Counted from the stretch's first letter, positions 1 to 13,990 are shown. The stretch is DNA of 64,000 bases from Cephalopachus bancanus (GCA_027257055.1 JAPVLO010000083.1:1612001-1676000), one strand, 5' to 3'. Notes: generated by a model from the letters alone, not told the origin. Program-made: numbers and translations.

Positions 1-2860
1 GGAGGTATTATACCAGTAAAATATGTTTTCAGGATTGCTGAGGATATCACAATTCTTTTAATAGACAACAGTAATTTTCTCTGGCTGCATTATGTGTGTG
101 TATCAGTCTAATAATTATACGCTATCAGTTTTGTGTCATTTCCTCTGAGATTCCCTGTCTACTATGTACCACTTTTAACTGTGTCACATTATTCAACATA
201 CTCTCTAATTGCCATATCAAAGGTTTACTTGAACTCATTTTTAAATATAATGCATTTGACCATAAAATCATGCATTTGCAGTTAAGTATGCATTTACATC
301 AAACTTATAGCTTTAAATTTCACTTAGGAGAAAAGCCTCATATTTTAATGCAGGCTTTGAATGCAGATTTACTATAAAATAAGTGAATAATAATGCCAGG
401 TTATTTTGGAAAGTGTTCTTTTATGCAATCACTGCATTCAATACAATCACAAAATGGCTGCCCAACAGGTGGTCTTTTCAGAGTGTTAAGCCACAACAAT
501 CAGAACAAAAAGGACACGTTCTCAGAATTTAAAAAGCTGTTCACTTTCTTTTGTTAATTTCAGATTTAGCCATGTTCATTATTGTTGAGCCCCAAAAGCA
601 GGACATTCTTTTTTGACATTTTGCCCTAAATAGACACTGACCGAGGCTGACTCTCCAACTAGCTGTTTTGTCACATGCGAGCGGAAACTAGTCATGAACA
701 ATGAGTGTGCATTCTTGGTTCTTAAATGGCTAAGGAACGGACCAGTTTTGACATGCTGCAAATCTGGCAAAGTCTGGGTTAACAAAAGTGTGTTTAACAA
801 AAGATGAAGTTTCTTTTCCTATATTTTCCCCAAAAGTAAGTATTTAATTATGTCCTAACACATTTTCTTCTTTTTTGCCTGGAGGATTATATGCCCTAGT
901 GACAGGCTCATTCATTCCCTGAGGTTATCATGTGGCATTATGGACCATACCATTCAAAGGCGTCTTTGGGAAGAAACTATTCTTTTACCAATAATTATTC
1001 ACTTAAGGGAAAAGGGTTAAGAAACATAAATATGTATAATTTCATTACTTTGTGGTTCTCAGATTTTATAAGGTAAAGTTGTTTAAAGCGCTTATAAAAT
1101 TGATAAACATGGCTATTTTTCTAAGCAAAAGATTAGTCTGCATTAAATATAAGAGGGGAAATGTTTAGAGAATTTGAATTCATAAATAGACACATGAGTA
1201 AAAGAAGGAAATAAAGAAAATAACTTTTATACAGTACTTAAGTGTAGGGCTTACAGTATACCTTCGAGTAAATTGTTAAAAACCTGTCTATCATTGTCAA
1301 ATCTGTCACCTTTTAAACTGATGCTTTAAAAATGTCAATATGTACAAAGCATGGCATATTTTATATTTATGCAAAGCTAAATAGTCCTACACTTAGAGAG
1401 TCTAGTAATAGGTGTTTGTGAGAAGGGCATAAATATAGATATTATGATATAATAAATTTAAATATATATGTGTGTGTACATATACATAAAGTTCCCATTC
1501 ATCTGCAATAAATAAATAGGAAAGTTAAAATAACTAAAGTGATTTTTATCTGGGTGATATCATACAAAGGGAGAAGCAACTAAAACATTTTGCATCTAAA
1601 GACTTTATTAAAATGCAGCTTAGAGAACAGCATGGGTCACTCCAGATTTAGCTGAGTCACCCTTACTTTTTGCCTCAAAAGTACTTTTCAGAGCACACCA
1701 ATGTTCAGAATAGTGAAACTGAGGCATTTGGAATTTTGATTTGACTTTACAATAATCAAAAACAAGATTGCATTATAAGGGTTAGAGTTTTTAAAACCTT
1801 CCTATATTATTGCATCTTAATCCTTGATACTCAGTAATGTGTATACTGTAAGTGGAACTTTCAATTTCCAAGATGTACAGTCTTTAAAAAACAGTTCATT
1901 GTGATGCTCACAGCTTCTAGTAGACTGGCCTAGACAACTTTCATTCTACAAGGATTTTAAAGCTTTCTTGTTTAGAGAATTTCAGTCTAATCACCTAAAA
2001 TTTTATCTGACTTTTAAAGTAAAGCTAAGTTTTCCCATGTACATTTAGATCGGCCTCAAAGAAAATTTAATAAGAGACCAGGGGAGTTATGGCCAAACCA
2101 GGAAATAGTGTACATCATGCTGTATATCACTTCACTCACATTCCGTTGGCCAGAACTCAGTCATATGGTTCCTATCTAACGGCAGAGGACCTGGGAAATG
2201 AAGTCTTCCCTAATGCCCATAGAAAGAAAATAGTACTGGTGAGGCTAACAGATCTCAGACATAGTGATCTTTAGCAAAAGATTAGAGGTCATTTGCTTTT
2301 CCCCTCATCACTTAGGGATACTGAAGCTTGGTGCACATATCTTAAGTGTCTTTGTGACATCTCTGGTCTTATTGTAGACTAAGTTGATCATTAGCAATTG
2401 GGGAAAAAATTAAAATAGGCTTCCAGTCAGTTCCTTCAAAACATTTTAACTGATCAGGATTTTAGAGAAGGTTTTAATTAGCTTTTGATAGCATAAAGAA
2501 AACAATGCTATTTACCTAATAAACTTGTTCAGATCTATGCAAGTGTTAAAATCTAAACATAGAACAAAATATTAATTTGTATAGTAAATTTCCTGAGAAG
2601 TAAATAGAAAGGTCCTGTATAGACACTGTAGTATTTCATTGATACTAATTATAATTCAAAGCAAGACTGTAAAGGTATGATTTTCAACATAGTTTACTAC
2701 TAAAGTAAAACAAAAACAATATATTCATTGAAAAAAATCAGAATCAGAATCACTTCTGCCAGTAAGCTATTTGAGTAGACCATGGTTCTCTGGATTATCA
2801 AATGTATATCTACTTACTTATTTTTAGCAATAAATAGGAATGTGAACATTTAGAAGATGA

Positions 2861-2880
2861 TTATATATATATATATTTAT
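2861..2880. repeat. short (TA)n tract
   Basis: About eight TA units in AT-rich unique sequence; a minor simple repeat. Confidence 0.85.
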
Positions 2881-4584
2881 CCTCTGGTTCAAAAGTGTTA
2901 GCTATAAGCCTTCAATGTGAATGTTAACCTCAAGGAGCATTGGAGATGACTGTCCTTTTATTATGCTCTTGGAGAGTTTGCATTATACTGTGAAACTGGA
3001 AAACAGTGCCATAATTAATTTGGGTAGCTAGTCCAGCCACATGGACAGAAGCAATTCACCTGTACTTATGAAACTGATTGGTAGAGAGAATCTATTTTGC
3101 TGCTGAGACCAAATAGATTTTTCATGATATTGTTATGTTAAGTTGAACATCACACCTTTTATGTTCTCCCTATTTGGCCTTGAATAAACATCAGTACAAT
3201 AATAATCTAAATGGTTTGCAAGTGGTCATGAGCAGTGGCCCATCTGCTTTGGACAGAATTGTACAAATCAATTACGTGGACATAAAAGCCAAACAAATGT
3301 GGGTGAATCAACAACAGGAATGAAATGGATGAACTCTTAAGTTTTGTTCATCATATGTAACCCCTTCAGTAACCAAAGATGGGTAAATTACACTCATTAA
3401 CCTTGAAAAATTAGATGATTTATACATAATAGGTTTGAAACAATACCTTTCTATTCCTAGTTATGAAGAGTATTTTGTTCATGACACAGCATAGTTTAAT
3501 TGAATGTCTACAAAAAGGATTGTTTTTGTTCCTTCCTAAAGAGATTATTTCATGAAATTAGCTTGTATTTGTTTTCCATTCTGTAGCCCAAACTAAAAAC
3601 TTCAATTGCTCAGTTGTGCTTAGATAAAAGTGAACATTGAGTGTCATAGAAATGAAGCGTGTATGCATTTAGTTTTAAGACATCAGTAATGAACCTGTGG
3701 GCAGCAGCTTACCTTGAGAGAGTCCAAAGAAAACACCTTAAGTTTTCCATTGGGCATTTGTCAAGAAAGTTATCAAATTATTTATTGATTACCATGCAAA
3801 ACCCATCAATGAAGAAAACTTGCAAGCTGTGATAAAGGTAAACAAACTCTGAAACATTTAGCATTTCAGAGACTGTTCTTGTTCCATGAAGGTAAAACTT
3901 AATGGGATTACCAGTCTAAACATGAGACTGTTAGGAAGATCATTGCTGGAAAGCCCCGAGGGATGGTTTCTGGTCCCAGGTCTCTGTTTCTGGTAAGTGG
4001 AGACAGTTCAGTATCACTCTGTGTTGGCTGTCCCTTCCCCTGTCAAAGAAGTCTCTGATTTACAGGATCTGGGCTGAAAAATTCCAGTAGCCTATCTCTC
4101 AGAATTGCTTTGGAGGAAGCCATTTGCTACCATTTCTCCAAACTGAGAAGATAGTATGCATGAAAAACAGGCTTGCATTACAGAAGGAGTATTATGTTGG
4201 CATAGGAAGAAAGATTTGATTGGTTAAACTGAAATGTACATTGATGGCTATATTTGGGATACCTCATCAGGTGTCGCCAGCCCTGGCAAAAGATTCTTTG
4301 AGTCCCCTTCCTGTGCCGAAAAATCTACCTTAAAAAAACAACAGACCAGTTACTTTCTTCCTATCCCTATCTTTTGTCAGTGTTTTCCTTTTCATGCTAG
4401 CTTTTATTGAGTACTTACTCTGTGCTAGGCCCTCTGCTAAAAGCTTTGCTTTTTCATATTCTTCCTGCCCCTCTTCCTCTCATACTTTCTTCTAAAGTCA
4501 GATGTGATATAAATCTAGTGTATTCCAAGTCTTACATTTTTAGCTTGTTCTGACAGAATGTTTCGGCAATCTAATTTCCATTTG

Positions 4585-4585
<1 letters not shown>

Positions 4586-4631
<46 letters not shown>
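4586..4631. repeat. (TG)n microsatellite
   Basis: About 22 uninterrupted TG units followed by TTTT. It is uninterrupted and so probably polymorphic. Confidence 0.97.
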
Positions 4632-4633
<2 letters not shown>

Positions 4634-6704
4634 AACCAGCACCTGCACACATCTTAATCACTCAGGGCTGTTGCTTACCATTGTTATGTTTTCAAAGCTC
4701 TTCATGCATCAGGATTAATCCAGAGGACTTAAGCTTGGCACTGGGGTAGTTAAAACACTTGAGGAGTAGTGTAAGTTCTTAATTAATACAGAAAGAAGAA
4801 TCACTTATAATCTATTTTAAAAAATCCAATGCTGATCCAAATAATATTTTGGTGTAAATGGGTACGTAGTGAACAGTCTTCCATGGTTCCTCATTCACTG
4901 ATTCTTCCTGCTGGTGTGAGGGCTGTTCAAAATAGCACTTCACTTTTTGGTTTATTTATTAAGATCCTGCACTCAACTGTAAGAAATTAGCCTCCTAGAG
5001 GTGAATCACTTCCTACACTGCAAAGAAGAAATCTTCCTATAGCAAAGACGAAAATCCTGCATACATTCCCAATGCAGACAATAAAGAAAAGATCAAATAG
5101 GGTTATCTCATAGCCCATTCCAAGTGTGAAACAGGGCAGCTGGATGTTTAAGTAATGTGGACTGAGTGTCTGAAAGAGTCATCTTGTTACTTCTCATTTG
5201 ACAAGGGTGAAGTCCGAGATGGGACATGATGGGTTTTTGGTGAACTTTTAAACTCAAAGCTCTTTAGTAATTGAAAAATGGAATAGCTTGAAGAAAAGTG
5301 TTTTCTCCCATGCAGGATATTATGAAAGTTAATAGCATAACTGCACTGGAGAAGACACTGAGAGAGCTCTAGTCAAGCCCTGTGTCAGGTATGCTAAAAT
5401 CACCCTGCTGCGAATCCAAGTCTCTGCTTTAATTACCTGCAAAATGCTCTGGCAGAGGAAATATTTCTCTTCCCTCCTTCTGTTCTCATCTAGTGTACTG
5501 GCTGCTAGCTTACTGAACTGGAATTTTCAAAGACTTTCTATTTCCATCTCCAGGTAGCTAATGACAGTTAGACTCTAAGTCTCTCAGCAAAAATGTATTC
5601 CTCAATAAGTACCGCCTCGGGGACAAAAGTGTACTGACTTACAGATGAACTGCCTGCCTGGATGATGCTACATACAAGCCACAAAGAGCCCAAACAGGAG
5701 CTAAGAGGTATATATAACCTTCACGTTACCACCACTTTGTTCAATTAAGCAACTTTTTGCCTGTGTAGATACACCCAGTGAAGAAGTTGTTAAATTAAGT
5801 ATTAGTTTAGGGGCTGACCCCTCATCTCTGCTCCTCATAACATCTCAACAATTATACAAGAAACACTGATTGTGCACTGACTGTGTACACAACACTATGT
5901 GGTATATTGGATATTCAGCCCGTGCCTCTTTACCTAAATAGATTCACCCGCTTCCTGCCTAGTTGACCTTCTTGTTGTGGCTGGTTACCCTGAGCCAACA
6001 TTCTCCCCTCACACTCTCCCTGTCAAAGCTCAGCAGTTCAGTACTCCATTCTCTGGAGTTGTTTGTAGCTGAGTGGCCAGTGAATGAGGTGAGTGGGGGA
6101 ATGACTCATCCATGCATATTTCAAGTTCTCTACCAGGTAGTAGGGATGCTGATTTCATGCTCTTCAGATCTCAGTATATGGGTGACCATTGTCTCCCAAC
6201 TAACCCTGGATTAGCCTGTGTCTTAGAAAGGGCATGAAGTCAGGGTGACTTTATCTGTCTCCAAAGAGAGTCTGTATTTCAGTTTGGGGCATAAACCTGA
6301 GTGAAAATTTCTCTGGAAAAGGAAGGACCTACTATTTCCTGTTGCACGGAATGTTGCCCTGCCAGGCAGCCATATCTACTACGTCAAATACCAGGGCACG
6401 TGAGAGGAGCTGTGTGAAATAAATTAATAAGTGGGCTTCTTTCCTGTAGCACTTCACCTTTAACTTTACTACCTCAGCAAGAAGGCCATCTTGTGATGTG
6501 CTGAAAAATCCAAATTGATAATTTCTTTATCTCTTCATTTGAGAAGCCAGTTGCCTTTTTGCTCTTACCAAGTGGGTAATTTCTCATAATTTATTTTGCA
6601 AATTAATTTTCCCCTTTGTCTGGCTGGTCATTTCCCCCCTTTATTCTGCTTTTATTCAAAATTATCTCAGCCTTTCCCCTACCCCTCTGCTGCCTAACTT
6701 AGTC

Positions 6705-6945
6705 GCACAATACATGTATCTGCCATTTGTTGTGGAGGCAAGAACATGGGTTTCCGAGAGGGCGAGGGCATGATCCCCAACCTTGCCTCTTGCAGAGGAC
6801 AGACCCCTCACCTTTCAGCGTCTCAAATCCCTTTTCTACAAATAGGATAATAATGCAATAACCTATTTGCCTATTGTAAGGATTAAATAAGATAACCCAT
6901 GAGTAGTCCTTACATAGCACTCAGTATTGTTAGTTCCTGCCAGCT
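6705..6945 (+). repeat. MIR SINE remnant
   Basis: The series 'tctacaaataggataataatgc', 'taaggattaaataaga' and 'catagcactcagtattgttag' matches the 3' half of the ancient MIR consensus in sense orientation. It is heavily diverged. Confidence 0.7.
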
Positions 6946-7194
6946 CTTTCTTCCTTTTTTTCGTTTTTGCCTCTTATACATTAGTAGAAGTTCACAGAAT
7001 TGAATAAAATTGCAGATGTTTGCTATACAGATAATTACCTTAAAAACTACATTTAAACAGATCGTAATAAGGTATTTAAAAATAGGTCTACTGTGGTCTT
7101 CAAAGGGGCCTTTTCCTGAAATTTTTGTTTTGAGGCCTAGAGGTTAAGGTTAAGACTCTGTTTATAATAATAACTTCTTTATCAAATGTAATGT

Positions 7195-7400
7195 TCCTGA
7201 GCATAGTAATCTATTCTCCACACTGTAGGCAAGAGCCAGAGTGATTTTTCTAATGTGCAAATCTGATGGGTCATCTATCCACTCCTCCCATCAACTCCTT
7301 AAGCCAATGATTTGCAAGGCCCTTTGCATCTGGATCCTTCTTCCCTCTTAAGGTTCCCTCTCACACTCTTCTCTCCCCTATGTATAACACAGTGCTCTAC
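7195..7400 (+). repeat. L2 LINE 3' fragment
   Basis: It resembles the L2 3' region ('gagccagagtgatttttctaa ... aaatctgatgggtcat ... ccactcctcccatcaactcc'), diverged as expected for this ancient family. Confidence 0.6.
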
Positions 7401-8011
7401 ACATGGCAGCTAAACAATGAATGATACTAAGTTGAATGAATAAACGAAGAATGAGGTAGTTACATTTCCCATGGCTTTTACTGAACTACAGTATTTAAAA
7501 GATGACCTTCTTTCTGCTACAGAAAAAAGTTCATTTACTAATTTTAAATATAATTTGTACTTGCATTTTGCTGCTATCAAAGAGAAAACAACTGGGAAAT
7601 TCAATCAAAATGTTTTGAATATTTTAAATTTTGTCTTCCATTGGAATTCCCTATTTTGTCAGCTCTGGGTAAATATATTTTTGGGAAGGTATACTTCTTT
7701 TCTATGGTTCACAGTAAATGGTTAACCTTAAATGGAAATCAATTATATTAACTTATGTGCCTATGTATTAGATGTGGAACAATAGTAAGAGTAGAGAGAT
7801 AGAAGTGCCTATGTTTCCCCAACTCCAAAACAGTGGGAAAACGTATGCTGGGAAAAAAAAAAGTATTTAACCACAAATTAAACCTTGCTTTAATGCTGAA
7901 TCTGGTTACATGGAGATGACTTTCCAGAAAAGGGAAACAGAGAATAAACATGATATTTAAGTAAATTATGTGATTTGTTGGAAGAAACTGAATGTTATGA
8001 GGAGAGGCAAA

Positions 8012-8041
8012 AGAAAAAAAAAAAAAAAACAAAAAAAAAAA
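8012..8041. repeat. A-rich homopolymer tract
   Basis: About 16 A, one C, then about 11 A. It may be the tail of an old retroposon, but no body was recognised next to it. Confidence 0.8.
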
Positions 8042-8201
8042 CCCTAGCAGGTGAGAGGAGTCTGGAATATGGGTGAAGGGGAGGCAGGACATGTCTGGGT
8101 CATGGTGGAATCCATTGTAGGGGTGTCAGATTTAGAAAAACAGTCAAAACAAAATAACAGGACACCCAGTTAAATGTGAGTTTCAGACAAACAACACACA
8201 C

Positions 8202-8228
8202 TTTATTTATTTATTTATTTATTTTTAT
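8202..8228. repeat. (TTTA)n microsatellite
   Basis: About six TTTA units. It sits at the left edge of a diverged dispersed repeat. Confidence 0.9.
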
Positions 8229-8329
8229 TCATGTGTCCCATGCTATCTTTGGGACATATACTAAGACACTACTCATTGCTTATCTGAAATTCACTTTCAA
8301 CTTGTAACCCTATCCCTTTGAAAGTGAGA

Positions 8330-8990
8330 TTTGAGCCAGATTACTGGAGCAGTAATCCAGGAGAGTGTCTGGCAAGAAGGCCAGTGTGGCAGGGGGTTCG
8401 GGAGTAAAGGGGCACTTGTCGGGAGAGGAAGGGGGGGTTGTGGGGAGCGGGCAGATCGTGTGGGCCCTGTAGGCCTTTGGAAGGACTTTGTTTTTTCTCT
8501 TGAGTGAACTGAGAATCCATTGTAGGGTTTTCAGCAAAGAAGTGACGTGAACTGACTTCTGATTGTGAAGGATCACTCTGGCTGTTATGTTGAATATAGA
8601 AAGCCAAATGACAAGGGCAGAACAGGGGACCACAGGGGGCTTTTGCTGTGATCCAAGGGATTAGTATGATGGCAGCTCAAACAGGGGTGGTAGCAGTAAA
8701 GCAAGGAAAGAGGGTTAGGTTTTGAATATATCTTGAAGATAGAAACAACAGCATTTTCTGACAGGTTGAATGTGGGGTATGAAAGATAGGCTTTAAAGAT
8801 GGCCCCAAGGTTTTTGGACTCAGGTGCCTGGAAAGAAGGGAGGTGCCATACCCTGAGATAGGCAAGCTGTGACCAGAGCAGTTCAAAGGAAAAGATCAGG
8901 AGTTTAATTTTGGAAGTGTGGAGCTGATATGACTCAAGACATCCAAGGGGAGATTTCCAGCAGGCCGCTCGACATGGGAGTCTGGTCTGA
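8330..8990 (-). repeat. old dispersed mammalian repeat, family not assigned
   Basis: Phrases such as 'tgggccctgtaggcctttgg', 'agaagtgacgtgaactgact', 'ggatcactctggctgttatg' and 'gatcaggagtttaattttgg' belong to a well-known dispersed mammalian repeat whose family name I cannot give with certainty. The open frames here (up to 147 codons on the minus strand) run through it and are not genes. The strand is arbitrary. Confidence 0.5.
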
Positions 8991-9612
8991 GCAGGAGATA
9001 AAATTTTTGTGTTCTCTATAACATACAATTAAGTATGTTGTTCCTCCCTTCTAGTTTTAAAATGTCCTTTTCTTTGAACCTGTTGCTTTGCTTAGTTTTC
9101 TATCACGCATCCATCACTTTTGAAAGATGGGGTAAAGTTTGACTCACTTTACAATATTCCTTTTTTCCCCCTGAAATCCAGGAAAGTGGGAAGTGTCATT
9201 TTTCCTACACAAGGCAGGCCTCTTCTAGTGAAATTTTTCTCAAATTTTTCTTGAAGGGGCCACTTTCAGGCAATCTTATTCTTTTTGACTTTGAGTTTTT
9301 GCTCTTTCCAAATCTTTTTGGAATCCTTTAAATCGGACTTAAAGTCACACAAGTGTCCAGAACAAGGCTTGTTGGATTCTGAATTTATGTGGAATATGTA
9401 GCAATGTTAATAGGAGAAGGGATAGAACATTTGGAAAAGGAACTAAGATACCAAAATTTCAGGACCTTAAAACCTGAGACTAGACTGGAGAAGGTAAAAT
9501 TTTAAAGAAAATACCATATTTGAATTCATTTGGAGGTGCGATTCGGATTAATTTTAGTTTTAAAATAGCCTTGTACACAAAATTTTGTTAAATTCAGAAT
9601 AAAGTAATTCAG

Positions 9613-9912
9613 GTTTTTTTGTTTTTGTTTTTTTGAATTGGAGTCTCACTCTGTTGCCCAGGTTGGAGTGCAGTGGCACGCTCACAGCCACCCAAGCATC
9701 CACCTGCTGGGCTCCGGTGATCTTTACGCCTCAGCCTTCCAAGTAGCTGGAACTATAGGCGTGTGCTACCATGCCCAGCTAATTTTTGATTTATTGTAGA
9801 GGCAGGTTTTGCCAAGTTGCCCAGCCTGGTCTCAAGCCCACGTGCTCAGGCAATTCATTCGCCTTGGCCTCCTAAAGTGTTAGGATTACAGGGTGAGCCA
9901 CCGAGCCCAGCC
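9613..9912 (-). repeat. Alu element with target-site duplication
   Basis: A full dimeric Alu on the minus strand: a T-rich tail at 9613, then both arms, ending 'gagcccagcc'. It is flanked by a perfect 9-bp duplication, gtaattcag, at 9604-9612 and 9913-9921. It has the full-length left arm (GGGCAACTTGG). Confidence 0.96.
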
Positions 9913-10649
9913 GTAATTCAGTTTTAATCCTGATTCTTTAACTACTTAGCTACAAAGGCTGGGCAAATCTTTTAACTTTGACATGACCCAGTTCTTGCAT
10001 TTAAAAAAATGAAAAATCAATGCTGCTATAGACTTCTTCCAGAGTAAGAATGAGATGTAATTCAAATTATTGTGTGAGAAAGCACTTTGAAAACATAAAG
10101 CACACTATACATTCGAGGAATTGTTTTCCTATTGTTAGCAGCATCATTTAATCCAAGAAGAAGTTCTACTCTAATAATTGGCATAAGACATATAATTTGA
10201 CTCATTGGCAAAATATAAAGCAGTCAGGGACATACTTTTATTTCTTGAGGGAGAAGAGTGTTCTTTCAGTGATGGTATTTACTTGGGGAAAGGAACAAGA
10301 GTTTAACTAATCAATGATGCCTAATTTCTATTATTTACCATTTGAAGTTTCAGATTTGTAATTATTTTGCTGAGAACAAGAACATATCAGGAAGCTTTGT
10401 GGTTTATGGGTAATAGGCACCCCCCAACATTGACCTTTATTGAAGATAACTACCATGTTCAGATAGAAATATTACAAACAAATTAGTTGATCAATTTATT
10501 CAACATAGGGATTTTTAACTTCCCAGTCATGTTGGTGTTTATCTACTTCTAAGTTTTATGCAAAGTTTACCCTTTAACTGGCTGGTTGGTTTGTACAGTT
10601 TTGTTTATCCAGTAATAGAGAAAATTTGACCTGGGGGGTGCTCATTTTT

Positions 10650-11030
10650 AATTGAGCTAAATTAATCTAAGCCTATCAGAGAAATTTAATTCCTCTCCCT
10701 GGTGATTGGTTTGGGAAGGATCATGTGATATACTTCTGGCCAATGAGATGTAAGAGGATGTCTGATATAGAAAGAGACAGCTGATTCTTACACTGTCCTA
10801 CACTGTTTTATCTGATTGTGACACCTGGAAGTGTGGTTGCCATCTTGCCTCCATGAAGTGGTCTAGAGGTGACAGAGCAGAAACACAAGAACCTAGGTTT
10901 TCAGTGACAATATTATAGAGTTTGTGGATGAACCAACTCGGACTTTTCTTTACATGTAAAAATAAACCCTCTCACAGTTAAGGCCAGTCAAATGGGAGTT
11001 TTCTGTAATTTGGGTACAAAACCTGCCTAA
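10650..11030. repeat. possible old dispersed repeat
   Basis: Phrases such as 'ggaaggatcatgtgatatac' and 'tctggccaatgagatgtaag' recall ancient mammalian repeats, but I cannot name the family. No coding potential is seen. Confidence 0.35.
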
Positions 11031-11036
11031 CACATA

Positions 11037-11464
11037 CATGTTGAGTATCCCTAATCCAAAAATCTGAAATCTGAAATGCTCCAAAATCCAAAACTTTGTG
11101 AGTGCCAACATGATGCCCTAAGAAGAAAACTCTACAACTGACCTCATGTCATGGGTCTCAACCAAAATGCAGTCAAAATGTTCTTTCAATGCACAAAATT
11201 ATCAAAAATATTTTGCAAAAAAGAAACCCCAAACAAAAATTTTGTCTACTAGGCCTGGATGCTATCTCTAGGATCATAAAACCTTATGTAAAAAATATTG
11301 TATAAAAAGGGTATACAAAACATAAATGAATTTCATGCTTAGACTTGGATCCTATCACTAAGCTATCTCATTATATATATGCAAAAATTCCAAAATTTGG
11401 AAAAAAATATCTATAATTGGAAACTTCTGATTCCAAGCATTTAGGATAAGGGATACTCAACCTA
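11037..11464. mobile_element. Tigger-like nonautonomous DNA transposon (MITE)
   Basis: The inverted ends read 'catgttgagtatccctaatcc' (left) and 'ggataagggatactcaacct' (right), next to TA dinucleotides as expected for pogo/Tigger-type elements. The interior has 'gaaatgctccaaaatccaaa' and has no coding frame. A second copy lies at 39401-39757. Confidence 0.8.
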
Positions 11465-13149
11465 TATACAAACTCTAATAAGAGTTAACGTTTGTGGTGA
11501 TTTTCATTCATGCATTCTTGTGATCATGTTAGTTATGGTTCTTGGGCATTTCCAGATCCCCTTAGCTTTCTTTGAAAAGCAGCAACTAGGGCTGTTATCA
11601 GTGCTATGAGGGAGGATATATACCCGACAAAGCTTAGGAGGCAGAAATTCCATCAGTGTATACACAGCCCCAGCATAGTGCTTATTGTTTCACATATTTT
11701 GAACGAGTAAATGAATTTTCCATCATTCCTTTTTTTAAATCACAACAGTACACTGGGCTGATAGCCTCAGTCAAAAGACTAAGGTTAACAGAATGCTCTT
11801 TTGATTCCATTTTCTAGATTCTGCCTTATAAAGGTAAATAAAGGTCTGGGGCCATGACCTTACAAGCATCAGTCATATTTTTTTCCCTCTTGATTTGTTA
11901 ATTGGCATGAGAGTTCATCTACCCCTTGTTTTTCTATAGAGACAGAAAAATGAGATCAGGATTCTGAGAGCAAGAAAAAAAAAAGCAGTGAATAGCTGCT
12001 ATTAAATAGGCTCACATGCGAAGGCTAGAGTTCTTTAGCAATGCAGTGAATTTCAAAGCAGAATTCCCAGCCTATTAAGGTCTAAACGTTTAAATTAACT
12101 GAGATGATACAGGAAAGAAATAGAATTGTCACAGTTAATCTATGAACATACATTTCATGCATGGCATGGCTATACTTTTCAATCTACCATTTGATATATG
12201 TGGTTTTACCTATACTATAAATAACTTGTTAATTTATACCCCTCTTTTAAAAGTACATTCTGATTGAGCTCTGGAGTAGTTTGTTTTACAAGGCTGGAAA
12301 CTATATGCTTGGAAAGCTGCTTACTCCAGAGGTTACTGTACACAGGTCAGGATACCATGCAAGAAATACAAAGAATAAAACAACTATGCTGCCTTATTTG
12401 GGAAATGACCAAATAAACTCTGGCTTATTAATCCATGTGAAATATTAAATAGCAGTTAAATTAGGTGCAGTAGATCTATATAAATCATTGTGGTTAAAAC
12501 TCAGAAACAATGTTCAGTGAAAAGCATCAAGTTTCAAATATAGTTAATAGAACATTAAAAATAAAACAATAGTAAAAATGAATGAGAATGATGCATATGA
12601 GTTTCAAGATTGTGATTCTCTCAGAGGAAGAAGGGTGGGGAGGGGAGAGAGAAAAAGAGACAAAGGTAAGATTTTATCTACATCTATACTTAGCCTAGTA
12701 CTTTAAACATAAAAACTTGAAGCAAATATGGCAAATATTAGCATCTATTAAATCTAAGTGGTGAGACATGGTTGTCTGATATATTATGTTCTATATTTTT
12801 GTATGTTTGAAATAATTTATACTTTTTTTTAATGGGCTCCTAATTTCACAATTCTAGAATGGCAAAAAAAAAAATCTATTATTAACTTGGCCTCCTCTGT
12901 TTGATAGCCTGGAATTACATAAATATTCAAACTTTTAAGATAACTTGGAAAATATTTTGTTTCTTAGTGATTTATAATGGTATAATTCTAGAAAGGCCAT
13001 TTAAAGACAAGAAAGTAGTACTTATAGTAAATTGAATTTCTCAGAGCTGTGCTTAACAAAAGTTGCAAGATATAAGAATAAGTAAGAATATTTGAAGCAT
13101 TCTGTCACAAGGATGAGTTGTTTTTGAAAGTGTCTGTTCTGTACTAAAA

Positions 13150-13715
13150 ATTTAAAAAGACTTTTTTCTTAAAAAGAGTAGTTTTAGGTTCACAGCAAAA
13201 TTGAGAAAGTACAGAGATTTCCCATATACTCCCTGCCCCCACGCATGCCCCCATTGTCAATATCCCCCACCAGAATGGTACATGTTACAACTGATGAACT
13301 TACACTGACATGTCATTATCACCCAAAGTCCACAGTTTACATAAGGATTCACTCTTGGTGTTACACATTCTATGGGTCTGAGCACATGTATAATGACACG
13401 TATCATGTATCAGTATGATATCATTGAGTATTTTCACTGCCCTGAAAATTCTCTGTGCTCTGCCCATTCATCCCTACTCCTCCTCCCTACCCCCACCCAG
13501 TAATCTGGTAACAGTTGATCTTTATCTTTTCCAACATGTCATATTTTTACCTTTTCTGGAATGTCGTATCATTAGAATCATACAGTATTCCAGAACGTTA
13601 AATCATTAGAATCATACAGTAGCGTAGCCTTTTCAGATTGGCTTCTTTCACTTAGCAATATGCATTTCGGTTTCCTTCATATCTCTTCATGGTTTGACAG
13701 CTTTTTTTTCAGTGC
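13150..13715 (-). mobile_element. ancient L1M-type LINE-1 3' region
   Basis: The series 'gtagttttaggttcacagca', 'ggtgttacacattctatggg', 'gagtattttcactgccctga' and 'attctctgtgctctgcccat' is a well-known LINE-1 3' sequence on the minus strand. A related fragment lies at 48735-49075. It includes a local 34-bp tandem duplication at 13568-13621. Confidence 0.7.
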
Positions 13716-13990
13716 CAAATAAACGTCCCTACTTTTTTCACAGGGACAGCAGTTTGCCAGCTACTTAAACATTTACTTTTCTAAAAGGCAGAAGCATGTT
13801 AACATTTCACAATCCAGATTTTCTCATACTTTTTAATTCATTCCTCTCGACCAAGGTTTCCTAGAGAAAGTGTGTGTTGGGGAAGTGATAGCCCATATAT
13901 TTAAATGTCTTGGAACCATTAAAAATAAATATTTCAAGGTGATTTTTATGTTGCCTATATACAGGATAGAGTTTTGTAAACTTTGATACT

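Larger units (their letters stand above)
1..6700. other. repeat-poor intergenic DNA beyond the MBIP 3' end
   Basis: I see no gene and no recognisable SINE, LINE or LTR here, only AT-rich stretches and two short dinucleotide tracts. Several blocks look non-degenerate and motif-rich, such as 540-830, 3000-3420 and 5330-5800, which hold SOX-like AACAAT, TAATTA homeobox cores and CAAT-type motifs. They are candidate conserved noncoding elements, but conservation cannot be judged from one genome. The short open frames here lack coding character. Confidence 0.5.
9922..13140. other. intergenic DNA, mostly unique and AT-rich
   Basis: Apart from the Tigger-like element and the possible old repeat annotated separately, I see no gene here. 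The sequence is AT-rich with no long coding frame. Confidence 0.5.

Noticed and set aside
8202..8228. Short direct repeats considered as CRISPR-like array
   Set aside because: This is a tetranucleotide microsatellite in a primate genome, without spacers.
8310..9028. Four overlapping minus-strand frames up to 147 codons
   Set aside because: They cover a known type of dispersed repeat, overlap each other in different frames and show no domain.
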